From an uncultured Nocardioides sp. (GTDB taxonomy: Bacteria > Actinomycetota > Actinomycetes > Propionibacteriales > Nocardioidaceae), in NCBI RefSeq assembly GCF_947488025.1, contig NZ_CANKYS010000001.1, positions 620,001 through 684,000 on the forward strand: DNA of 64,000 nucleotides, read 5' to 3'. Numbering within the stretch: position 1 is the stretch's first letter; the number at the start of each line of letters is the position of its first letter. The notes under the pieces are model-generated. The model saw only the letters and a program-made list of their open reading frames with translations. It was not told where the DNA came from and made no database searches. Positions 1 through 7,266 of the stretch are shown one piece after another. The position numbers and the translations under genes are program-made.

Positions 1-171
1 CACGTCCGCGGTCAGCGAGACGTCGAGGGACACCACGTCGCTGATCTCGCGGATGTCGGAGTCCGGGTCCGCAACCAGCGTGGCCAGTCGGGCGACGGTG
101 TGGGGCAGGGGTTCGACGGACTCGGCGGCGGCCAGCAGGTCCGCCGGGTCCACGAGCGGTGCGGTGGTCAC
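1..171 (-). CDS. HDOD domain protein (partial, N-terminal part only)
   Basis: The gene runs off the left edge of the window, so only about 57 N-terminal residues are visible. Read from a GTG at 171-169, they contain LPHTVARLATLVADPDSD followed by an EI..VVSLDVSLTADV segment. This matches the start of the HDOD domain (pattern LP-x-TV-x-RL-x-x-L-x-x-DPD-x-D, then EI-x-x-V-x-x-D-x-x-LT). HDOD proteins are signalling or output proteins related to HD phosphohydrolases that lack their catalytic residues. The start is uncertain: no clear Shine-Dalgarno precedes the GTG, and the frame stays open further upstream. The domain call rests on this short stretch only. Confidence 0.55.
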   Translation of the reverse strand, partial: MTTAPLVDPADLLAAAESVEPLPHTVARLATLVADPDSDIREISDVVSLDVSLTADV

Positions 172-424
172 GTCCGGGTGATCGGCACGCCGGGGCGAGA
201 CCTGAGGGAGACGGGGGCGGCAGATCGCTCGGCGGGTCACAGATCCGCAACGACCGGACTTCTCAGGATGCACGGGGTGAATCCCTCAACGGTCCCTCAG
301 AGGCGCTTGGTGTAGTCCTCTCCGGCGGTGGTCCGATGGAACCCCCGAAACGTCGGGCCACCGTCCCCCCGCGTGGTGGCGCCACGCCCGACGTCGTCAT
401 GTGCAACGACGCCGGGCGAAGCGA

Positions 425-868
425 CTAGCTCGCCTGCTGGAGCGCCTTGACCTCGTCGCGGGCAGCGACCACAGCAGCCTGCTGGCGTACGACGACCTCG
501 CGGAACCCGGCGCTGAGGTCCTTCTTCAGGGCGTCCTCGTACTCGGAGACCGCGTGGTCCTCACCGGTCAGGGCCGCCTTGAGCACGGCCTCGGGGTCGT
601 CGCCGGTGAGGGCATCCTTCACCGCGATCCAGCCGCGGTGCACCGCCGCGGCGACAGTGCCGCTCTCGTCGACGTCGTCACCGTAGTCGTGACCCATGTC
701 GACGATCTCGCGCCAGAATCCGGCACGCTGGTCGGAGAAGCGCTGCAGGGTCGTGGCCCATTCGGGGTGCTTGCCGTCGCGGAGCTTCTCGGCCGCGTCG
801 GCGAAGCCCCGCTCGCCGTCCTTCAGCGTCTCGACGAGTTCCTGGGCCGCCTTGGCGTCATCAGACAT
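425..868 (-). CDS. PA2169/DUF2383 family four-helix-bundle protein
   Basis: This 147-residue protein is rich in Glu, Asp and Ala and looks all-helical. It has the DUF2383 pattern of an N-terminal ETLKDGERGF segment, a central W-x-x-x-L-x-x-F-x-x-QR helix pair, and a second half (GWIAVKDAL, GEDHAVSEYEDAL) that resembles the ferritin-like bundle of PA2169-type proteins. Function in this family is not established; stress or metal roles have been proposed. I chose the ATG at 868 because GGAGCAG sits just upstream (reading minus) and the family starts here; a longer upstream frame lacks homologous character. It is a monocistronic gene downstream of etfA. There are no membrane or secretion signals. 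Confidence 0.75.
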   Translation of the reverse strand: MSDDAKAAQELVETLKDGERGFADAAEKLRDGKHPEWATTLQRFSDQRAGFWREIVDMGHDYGDDVDESGTVAAAVHRGWIAVKDALTGDDPEAVLKAALTGEDHAVSEYEDALKKDLSAGFREVVVRQQAAVVAARDEVKALQQAS

Positions 869-980
869 CTCTGCTCCTTCGTGGGATGGAAGTCCCACCG
901 TTGCGGACTCCTCGCGTCCACGAATCACCCGTGGGGATGCGACGGCTCCGCAGGCGCCACCACTGGGCCCGCGCCCCTGA

Positions 981-1961
981 CTAGCCGCGGCGGCGTCGGA
1001 TCTCGGCGTTGATCGCCGGGACGACCTCGTGCAGGTCGCCGATCACCGCGTGGGTCGCCCGGGTGACCATCGGGGCGTCCGGGTCGGTGTTGATGGCGAG
1101 GATGGTCTTGGCGCTGCTGCACCCCGCCCAGTGCTGGATGGCACCGCTGATGCCGCACGGGATGTAGAGGTCGGGCGAGATCCGGCTGCCCGTCTGGCCG
1201 ACCTGCTCGTGGTGCGGTCGCCACCCGAGCGAGGTCACGACCCGCGAGACCCCGAGCGAGCCGCCGAGCAGCTCGGTGAGCTCGAGGATGTCGTCGAACC
1301 CCTCGGCCGACCCGGCGCCGCGCCCGGCGCCGACGACGACGCGGGCCGACTTCAGGGTGCCCGAGAGGTCGGGCTCCGGCTCCTCGGTCGAGACGACCCG
1401 GGCCAGCAGGTCGGCGTGGGCCACGTCGGGGGTCTCCACGACCAGCTCACCGGCACCCGCGGTGGCGGCGGGCGTGGCCTCCACCGCGTGGCCGGCCAGG
1501 GTGAAGATGGCCGGCCGCTGGGCCAGGCTCATCTCCTCGAGCGCGGCGCCGCCGACGACCTGGCGGGTCACGGTGAAGGGCGACAGGCTGCTGAACGACA
1601 CGACGTTGGCGGCCATCGGCAGCCCCGACCGGGCCGCGACGTGGGCCAGGACCTCGTTGCCGCGCGCGGTGCCGGCGGCGGTAACCACGACCGAGCCGGC
1701 CCGCTCCCGCACCTCGAGCAGGCCTGCCGCCCATGCGGCCCCGGAGAAGGAGTCGTACGCCGGGCCGGTGAGGGCGTGGACGCGACGTGCGCCGTACGAC
1801 GCCAGGGTGCCGACGAGCGCGTCGCCGGCGTGGCCGACGACCACCGCGTCGACGGGCACCCCTCCCCCGGCAGCGGCGAGGTCGCGCGCGAAGGTCATCG
1901 CCTCGCGCGAGGTCTCCACGACCTCGCCCGCCGGCGTCACCTCGACCAGGACGACGATCAT
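981..1961 (-). CDS. etfA: electron transfer flavoprotein subunit alpha
   Basis: This is the FAD-binding subunit (326 aa) of an electron transfer flavoprotein, passing electrons from flavin dehydrogenases to the respiratory chain. The C-terminal FAD domain is complete: VVVGAGRGAGS, then SLGWRPHHEQVGQTG, then ISPDLYIPCGISGAIQH and AINTDPDAPM. The N-terminal Rossmann-like half is full length. Its start overlaps the etfB stop by 4 bp, and etfB overlaps the dehydrogenase gene the same way, so the three are one operon. The context suggests this ETF serves dimethylglycine/sarcosine oxidation rather than general beta-oxidation; that specificity is inference. Confidence 0.95.
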   Translation of the reverse strand: MIVVLVEVTPAGEVVETSREAMTFARDLAAAGGGVPVDAVVVGHAGDALVGTLASYGARRVHALTGPAYDSFSGAAWAAGLLEVRERAGSVVVTAAGTARGNEVLAHVAARSGLPMAANVVSFSSLSPFTVTRQVVGGAALEEMSLAQRPAIFTLAGHAVEATPAATAGAGELVVETPDVAHADLLARVVSTEEPEPDLSGTLKSARVVVGAGRGAGSAEGFDDILELTELLGGSLGVSRVVTSLGWRPHHEQVGQTGSRISPDLYIPCGISGAIQHWAGCSSAKTILAINTDPDAPMVTRATHAVIGDLHEVVPAINAEIRRRRG

Positions 1962-2731
1962 CGCGCGAGCACCCCCAGCTCCTCGAAGAGGTCGACGACC
2001 GCGGGTGCGCTCGCCGGCCCCTCACCCAGCACCTGCACGGTCGACGGCGACGGCGACGGCAGCACCAGCCGGACGCGGGACGGTCCGACCGGGTCGGTGG
2101 TGGGCCGGCGCTCCTCGATCGGCGCCTTCTTGGCCTTCATCCGCCCCGGGACGCTCGGGTAGCGGGGGTCGACGCCGCCCTCGAGGACCGTGACCACGGC
2201 CGGCAGGGGGAGCCGGAAGGTCTCGTGCCCGTCGGGCCCGGAGCCGCTCGCGGTCACCACGCCGTCGGTCACCGAGACGGTGCTGACGCCGTTGACGACG
2301 GGCCAGCCGAGCTCGTAGGCGAGGCGGATGCCGACCTGGAAGTCACCGGTGTCGGCCGCGTCGTTGCCGAGCAGCACCAGCTCGTGCGGCGTGCCTGCCG
2401 CCTCGTGGTCGCGGACGACCGCGGCGATCTCACGGGCGACGTCGGCCGGGCCGAACGCCTGCGGGTCGGCCACCACGTGGGTGGCTGCGGCACAGCCGAC
2501 GGCGAGCGCCGCGCGGAGCTGCTCCACGGCGTCGCCGTCGCCGAGCGTCATGACCGTCGCCGCACCATCGTCGGCGGCGATGCGGACCGCGAGCTCGACC
2601 GCGCACTCCTCGTGGGCGCTCGTCGTGAAGCCGGCGTACCGCCCGTCGACGCCCTGGGCGTCCTCGGTGAGGACGACCTCGCTCGTCGCGTCGACGACGC
2701 GCTTCACGCACACGAGCGGGTGGACCATCAC
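1958..2731 (-). CDS. etfB: electron transfer flavoprotein subunit beta
   Basis: EtfB (257 aa) binds AMP and is the partner of EtfA. Family features seen are the N-terminal VCVKRVVD, an EECAVELAVRIA helix, TLGDGDAVEQLRAAL, and the late ELGWPVVNGVS and LPAVVTVLEGGVDPRYPS segments ending in the MKAKK motif. It overlaps the upstream flavoprotein dehydrogenase gene (stop region 2728-2731) and the downstream etfA by ATGA junctions. This implies translational coupling and equal stoichiometry. The length matches the family. Confidence 0.95.
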   Translation of the reverse strand: MMVHPLVCVKRVVDATSEVVLTEDAQGVDGRYAGFTTSAHEECAVELAVRIAADDGAATVMTLGDGDAVEQLRAALAVGCAAATHVVADPQAFGPADVAREIAAVVRDHEAAGTPHELVLLGNDAADTGDFQVGIRLAYELGWPVVNGVSTVSVTDGVVTASGSGPDGHETFRLPLPAVVTVLEGGVDPRYPSVPGRMKAKKAPIEERRPTTDPVGPSRVRLVLPSPSPSTVQVLGEGPASAPAVVDLFEELGVLAR

Positions 2732-5250
2732 CTGATCCGCTCGTTCGAGGGGTCGAGGAGCGGGGTGGCGTCGACGGACCCGACGGTCACCGGGTAGAGC
2801 TCCTCCATGTAGGACACGGCGAGCTCGTTGCCGACCACCGCCTCCTCGGGAGGCAGGTAGGCGAGCAGCACGTGCTTGCCCAGCGACGGCGCGGACCCCG
2901 CGCTGGTGACGTACGGGTGGTGACCGTGCCCGTCGGTGAGCGTGCCGCCGTCGCGGGTCAGGATCGGCTCACCGCCGAGCATGTAGCGCTTCGTGCCGGC
3001 AGCGGACGTGTGGTCGTCGACGGTGAGCGTGCAGAGAACCGATGCCGGGTCCTCGGCGCGCTGTGCCAGGTAGGCCTCCTTGCCGACGAAGTCGGCCGCC
3101 TTGACCTTGGGACGCTGCATCCCGGCCTCGACGATGGTCCGCTCGGAGTCGAGCTCGGCGCCGTAGGCCCGGTAGCCCTTCTCGATGCGACCCGTCGTGC
3201 CGTAGACGCCTATCCCAGCCGGGACCGCTCCGTGCGGCGCGCCCGCCTCGAGGAGTGCGTCCCACAGCCCGGCGGCGTGCTCCATCGGGACGTAGAGCTC
3301 CCAGCCCAGCTCGCCGACGTAGGAGATGCGGGAGGCCAGGACGGACGTGTCGGCGAGCTCGACCTCCCGGCAGGTGAGGAAGCCGAACCCGGCGTCGGAG
3401 ACGTCGTCGGACGTCAGCGAGGAGACGATGTCGCGTGCCCGCGGCCCCCAGATGCCGATGGTGGACACGTCGTCGGTGAGGTCGGTCAGGGTCGTGGATC
3501 CGGTGTCGGGCAGGTGGCTCGTGAACCAGGCCCGGTCGGCCATGCCGTGCGCGCCGCCGGTGACGACCCGGTAGTGCTCGTCGCCCAGCCGCATCACCGT
3601 GAGGTCGGAGCGGAAGCCGCCCTTCGCGTCCAGGACCGGGGTGTAGACAACCTTGCCGACCGGGACGTCGCACTGCGCGACGCAGGTCGTCTGCACCACG
3701 TCGAGCGCCTCGGGTCCCTCGATGTCGAAGACGCAGAAGGCGGACAGGTCGATGACGGCAGCGGCCTCGCGCATGCGGAGGTGCTCGGCGTTGATGATCG
3801 GGCTCCACCACCGGGCGTCCCACTCGTGCTCGCGCGGCATCACGGCGTCGCCGTACTGCTCGAGCAGCGCGGCGTTCGACTCGTACCAGAAGGGTCGCTC
3901 CCAGCCGGCGGTCTCGAAGAAGACGGCGCCGAGCTTGGTCTGCGAGTCGTGCATCGGGGAGAGTCGCTGATCGCGGTCGGACTCGTACTGCTCGGCGGGG
4001 TGGACGATGCCGTAGGTCTTGATGAACGACTCGGTGGTGCGCAGCCGGGTGTGCTCGCGGCGCTTCTGGTGCTGGTGGAAGCGAGCGATGTCGCTGTGGT
4101 GCAGGTCGATCTCCGAGTGGCCGTGGGTCATCCACTCCGCGACGGCACGCCCGACACCAGGACCCTCCTTGATCCACACCGCGGCGGCGGTCCAGAGCCC
4201 GGCGACCTCGCTCTCGCCCAGGATCGGGTTGCCGTCGCAGGTGAGCGAGAGCAGACCGTTGATGGCGTAGCGCATCTCCGCCCCCTCGGCCCCGAGCAGC
4301 TCGGGCATCAGCTCGTAGGCCTGCTCGAGCTGCGGGTCGAAGTCGTCAGAGGTGAACGGCATCTCGGTCGGCGACAGCTTGGCCTGCTCGATCGAGGGGA
4401 TGTCCTCGGGCTCGTGCAGGATCGCGCGGTGGGCGTAGGAGCCGACCTCCATGTCGGCGCCGTGCTGGCGCTCGTAGCAGAAGGTGTCCATGTCGCGGAT
4501 GATCGGGAAGGAGATCTCGCCCTCCTTCTCCGCCAGCTGCGGACACGGACCGACGCTGATCATCTGATGCACCGCCGGGGTGAGCGGGATGCTCACCCCG
4601 GCCATGTCACCGAGCTTGGGGCTCCACACGCCCGCCGCGATGACGACGGTGTCGGTCTCGATGTCGCCGCCGGTGGTGCGCACGCGGGTGATCCGTCGCC
4701 CGCGCGGGCCGTCCTGGGTGTCGAGTCCGACGACCTCGACCGTGGGCACCACCGTCAGCTCGCCGGTCGCGAGCGCCCGCTCACGCATGATGGTGCCGGC
4801 GCGCAGCGAGTCGACCACGCCCACTCCGGGCGTCCAGAACGCGCCGATGAACTGGTCCTCCTCGATGAAGGGCACCTTCTCCTTCACGAAGGCCGGGCTG
4901 ACGAGCTCGGCCTCGATCCCCCAGGCCTTCGCGCTGGACATGCGGCGCCGCAGCTCCTCCATCCGCTCCTCGGTGCGGGCGATCTCGAAGCCGCCGGACT
5001 GCGTGAAGACACCCATCTCCCGGTACTGCGCGACCGAGTCGAGCGTCAGGTCGGTGATCTCGCGGGAGTGGTCGACGGTGAAGATGAAGTTGGACGCGTG
5101 GCCCGTCGACCCACCGGGGTTGGGCAACGCCCCCTTGTCGATCTGCACCACGTCCGTCCACCCGAGCCGGGTGAGGTGGTGCACGAGGCTGTTGCCGACG
5201 ATGCCGGCTCCGATCACGACGACGCCGGCGGTCGCGGGGACATCTGCCAT
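2728..5250 (-). CDS. dimethylglycine/sarcosine dehydrogenase-like FAD protein with GcvT folate domain
   Basis: This 840-residue, two-part enzyme has an N-terminal DAO-type FAD domain (GAGIVG at residues 14-19, NAD-like strand ending in D38). His51 lies in a GSTGHAS motif at the position where dimethylglycine dehydrogenases carry covalent FAD. The C-terminal half is a GcvT/T-protein-like folate domain (SYVGELGWELYVP, GIGVYGTTGRIEKGYRAYG). Family members oxidatively demethylate dimethylglycine or sarcosine and trap the one-carbon unit as 5,10-methylene-THF. The downstream overlapping etfBA supplies the acceptor, so it is probably a dehydrogenase rather than an oxidase. An AGGAG lies 7 nt before the ATG. 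Paired palindromic operators (5284-5319) sit 34-69 nt upstream. Whether it handles dimethylglycine, sarcosine or both cannot be read from sequence. Confidence 0.9.
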   Translation of the reverse strand: MADVPATAGVVVIGAGIVGNSLVHHLTRLGWTDVVQIDKGALPNPGGSTGHASNFIFTVDHSREITDLTLDSVAQYREMGVFTQSGGFEIARTEERMEELRRRMSSAKAWGIEAELVSPAFVKEKVPFIEEDQFIGAFWTPGVGVVDSLRAGTIMRERALATGELTVVPTVEVVGLDTQDGPRGRRITRVRTTGGDIETDTVVIAAGVWSPKLGDMAGVSIPLTPAVHQMISVGPCPQLAEKEGEISFPIIRDMDTFCYERQHGADMEVGSYAHRAILHEPEDIPSIEQAKLSPTEMPFTSDDFDPQLEQAYELMPELLGAEGAEMRYAINGLLSLTCDGNPILGESEVAGLWTAAAVWIKEGPGVGRAVAEWMTHGHSEIDLHHSDIARFHQHQKRREHTRLRTTESFIKTYGIVHPAEQYESDRDQRLSPMHDSQTKLGAVFFETAGWERPFWYESNAALLEQYGDAVMPREHEWDARWWSPIINAEHLRMREAAAVIDLSAFCVFDIEGPEALDVVQTTCVAQCDVPVGKVVYTPVLDAKGGFRSDLTVMRLGDEHYRVVTGGAHGMADRAWFTSHLPDTGSTTLTDLTDDVSTIGIWGPRARDIVSSLTSDDVSDAGFGFLTCREVELADTSVLASRISYVGELGWELYVPMEHAAGLWDALLEAGAPHGAVPAGIGVYGTTGRIEKGYRAYGAELDSERTIVEAGMQRPKVKAADFVGKEAYLAQRAEDPASVLCTLTVDDHTSAAGTKRYMLGGEPILTRDGGTLTDGHGHHPYVTSAGSAPSLGKHVLLAYLPPEEAVVGNELAVSYMEELYPVTVGSVDATPLLDPSNERIR

Positions 5251-5283
5251 GGCTGGCTCCTGGTGCGGGAGGACTCACGATGT

Positions 5284-5319
5284 GTTGCGCATCGCGCAAC
5301 AGGTTGCGCTATGTGCGAC
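5284..5319. promoter_or_regulatory. paired 17-bp operator sites upstream of the dimethylglycine dehydrogenase operon
   Basis: The first site, 5284-5300, is the perfect inverted repeat GTTGCGC-ATC-GCGCAAC. The second, 5303-5319, is GTTGCGC-TAT-GTGCGAC, with 12 of 14 arm positions matching. The starts are 19 bp apart, about two helical turns. The same arrangement recurs at 7124, 13414 and 22505, so this is probably the operator of the IclR-family regulator encoded at 12605-13390; the link to that protein is inference. Confidence 0.7.
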
Positions 5320-5404
5320 GCCTCGAAATGTACGCCGCCGCCCCGGCGCACTGTCAAGGGTGCGCAGGGGCGGCGGCTCGGTCCGAGCGGGGTTCGCGTC
5401 CGGG

Positions 5405-7108
5405 TCAGGCCCTCGCGTCGTCGTCCGGCCCGGGGCTGACGTCGTCGGGGTCGGCGCCGAGCGCGGCCAGGGCGACCGAGTGGTTCTCGACCGAGTCGTA
5501 CTTCTGCGCGTGCAGCACGGCCTTGCGCACGCGCGACGGGAGGGTCGACTCGTACGGCTCGGCGCGCAGCGCCTTCATCAGGGACACGCACATCGCGCAG
5601 ATCACCAGCATGAACGGCCCGGCCACGATGATCACCAGCGTCTGGAGCGCGCCCAGGCCGCCGGAGAACAGCAGCACGGCCGCCACCGCGCCCTGCGCGA
5701 CGCCCCAGAAGATGACGAGCCAGCGCATCGGCTCCTCCTTGCCGTGCTGGCTCAGCATGCCCATCACGATCGAGGCCGAGTCGGCACCGGTGATGAAGAA
5801 GATCGCCACGAGGAACACGGCGAGCACGACGGTGATGCTCGCGAGGGGGTACTCGCGCAGCGTCGTGAACAGCGCGCTCTCGGTGCCCTCCTCCGCGAGC
5901 ACCGCGCCGAGGTCCTTGGCGCCGGAGAGCTGCAGGTCGAAGGCGGAGCCGGCCAGGATGGAGAACCACACGAACGAGACCAGGCTCGGCACGAGGATCA
6001 CGTAGACCACGAACTGCCGGATCGTGCGGCCCTTGGAGATGCGTGCGATGAACATGCCGACGAAGGGCGTCCAGGAGATCCACCACGCCCAGTAGAAGAT
6101 CGTCCAGGCGCTCAGGAACTCGCTGCCACCGAAGGCTCCGGTGCGGAAGGCCATCGTGGGCAGGTGGGTCAGGTAGCCGCCCAGGGACTCGGTGAAGGTG
6201 CTGAGGATGAACACCGTCGGGCCGACCACGAAGAGGAAGAGGACGAGCAGCAGGGCTGCGATCGCGTTGGCGTTGGACAGCAGCTGCACGCCCTTCTCGA
6301 TGCCGGTGACCGCCGAGATCACGAAGCAGACCGTGAGGAACCCGATGACGGCCACGGTCAGCCACCGGGAGTCCCCGGCGCCGAAGACGTCGTCGAGGCC
6401 GCCGGTGATCTGCAGGGCGCCGAGACCGAGGGAGGTCGCGGACCCGAAGAGAGTGGCGAAGATGGCGATGATGTCGATCGCCTTGCCGGGACCACCCGTG
6501 GCGTGGCGGCCGAGCAGGGGACCGAAGGCGCCGGACACCAGGTTGCCGGTGCCCTTGCGGTAGGCGAAGTAGCCGATCGCGAGGCCGATGACGGCGTACA
6601 TCGACCACGGGTGGAAGCCCCAGTGGAAGAAGGCGTACTCCATCGCGACGCGTGCGCTGTCAGGTGTGGACGGGTCCCCACGGCCCGGCGGGATGCTGCT
6701 GGCGTCGGTGGCGGTGAGGTAGGTGAGCGGCTCCGCGACACCCCAGAACATCAGGCCGATGCCCATGCCGGTCGCGAACATCATCGAGACCCAGGAGAAC
6801 GTCGAGAACTCCGGGGTCGAGTCGTCTGGACCCAGCCGGATGTTGCCGTAGCGACTGATGGCGAGGTAGGCGGAGAAGGTGAGGAAGAGCGCGCTGACGA
6901 GGATGAACAGCCAGCCGAACAGCGACGTCAGCTTGCCGAGGATCGTGGACGTCGTCTCGCCCATCCCGGTCGAGTCGATCGTTCCCCACAGGAGGAACGC
7001 GACGGCCAGCCCGGCGGCGACACCGAAGGTCACCTTGTCGAGCGGGAAGTTCCCGTCCTTGCCGGCCGGTGGGACCAGGGACTCACCCACGGGTTCCTTG
7101 AGCGCCAT
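5405..7108 (-). CDS. BCCT family transporter, betaine-type
   Basis: This 567-residue transporter has about 12 membrane helices and belongs to the betaine/carnitine/choline family. The signature region reads GMGIGLMFWGVAEP (GMGIG at residues 114-118), followed by the conserved FHWGFHPWSMYAVIGL and WTIFYWAWWISWTPFVGMFIARISKGRTIR. The glycine at residue 118 corresponds to the betaine-specific form of BetP, whereas choline carriers have Asp, so betaine or dimethylglycine uptake is favoured. GGGAG precedes the ATG by 6 nt. Paired operators lie directly upstream. It is followed after 154 bp by the dimethylglycine dehydrogenase operon, which has its own operator pair. Confidence 0.9.
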   Translation of the reverse strand: MALKEPVGESLVPPAGKDGNFPLDKVTFGVAAGLAVAFLLWGTIDSTGMGETTSTILGKLTSLFGWLFILVSALFLTFSAYLAISRYGNIRLGPDDSTPEFSTFSWVSMMFATGMGIGLMFWGVAEPLTYLTATDASSIPPGRGDPSTPDSARVAMEYAFFHWGFHPWSMYAVIGLAIGYFAYRKGTGNLVSGAFGPLLGRHATGGPGKAIDIIAIFATLFGSATSLGLGALQITGGLDDVFGAGDSRWLTVAVIGFLTVCFVISAVTGIEKGVQLLSNANAIAALLLVLFLFVVGPTVFILSTFTESLGGYLTHLPTMAFRTGAFGGSEFLSAWTIFYWAWWISWTPFVGMFIARISKGRTIRQFVVYVILVPSLVSFVWFSILAGSAFDLQLSGAKDLGAVLAEEGTESALFTTLREYPLASITVVLAVFLVAIFFITGADSASIVMGMLSQHGKEEPMRWLVIFWGVAQGAVAAVLLFSGGLGALQTLVIIVAGPFMLVICAMCVSLMKALRAEPYESTLPSRVRKAVLHAQKYDSVENHSVALAALGADPDDVSPGPDDDARA

Positions 7109-7123
7109 GCCCGTCTCCCATCT

Positions 7124-7159
7124 GTTGCGCTTGGCGCAACGTTGTGCGTGACCTGCAAC
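7124..7159. promoter_or_regulatory. paired 17-bp operator sites upstream of the betaine-type BCCT gene
   Basis: Site one, 7124-7140, is the perfect repeat GTTGCGC-TTG-GCGCAAC. Site two, 7143-7159, is TGTGCGT-GAC-CTGCAAC, a weaker copy whose right half-site is 5 of 7. The start-to-start spacing is again 19 bp. The pair lies 16-51 nt before the ATG at 7108, where a repressor would block transcription or initiation. Confidence 0.65.
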
Positions 7160-7218
7160 AACGAAGAGTGCTCCGGCCCCGTGCGCGTGTCAAGGGTGGC
7201 GGTTCGGGACCGCGGTCG

Positions 7219-7266
7219 TCACTGGGTAGGTCACTGGGTACGTCACTCGGTACGTCACTCGGTGCG
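7219..7266. repeat. four tandem 12-bp repeats across the betT stop codon
   Basis: Four head-to-tail 12-mers of the type TCACTSGGTACG occupy 7219-7230, 7231-7242, 7243-7254 and 7255-7266. Because 12 is a multiple of three, each copy offers TGA in the betT frame on the minus strand; the first one read (7257-7255) is the real stop. The outer copies look like a slippage expansion with no coding effect. Confidence 0.7.

Noticed and set aside
172-424. Small plus-strand open frames near the left edge
   Set aside because: No SD, no family character and poor codon pattern; the stretch is treated as intergenic apart from the HDOD gene upstream sequence.
2872-5439. 855-codon plus-strand open frame antisense to the dimethylglycine dehydrogenase gene
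   Set aside because: It mirrors a high-GC gene with strong third-position bias; the product is low-complexity Arg/Gly/Val-rich with no family features, while the minus strand encodes a complete enzyme.
7219-7266. CRISPR-like array
   Set aside because: Units are 12 bp, directly adjacent without spacers; a simple tandem repeat.
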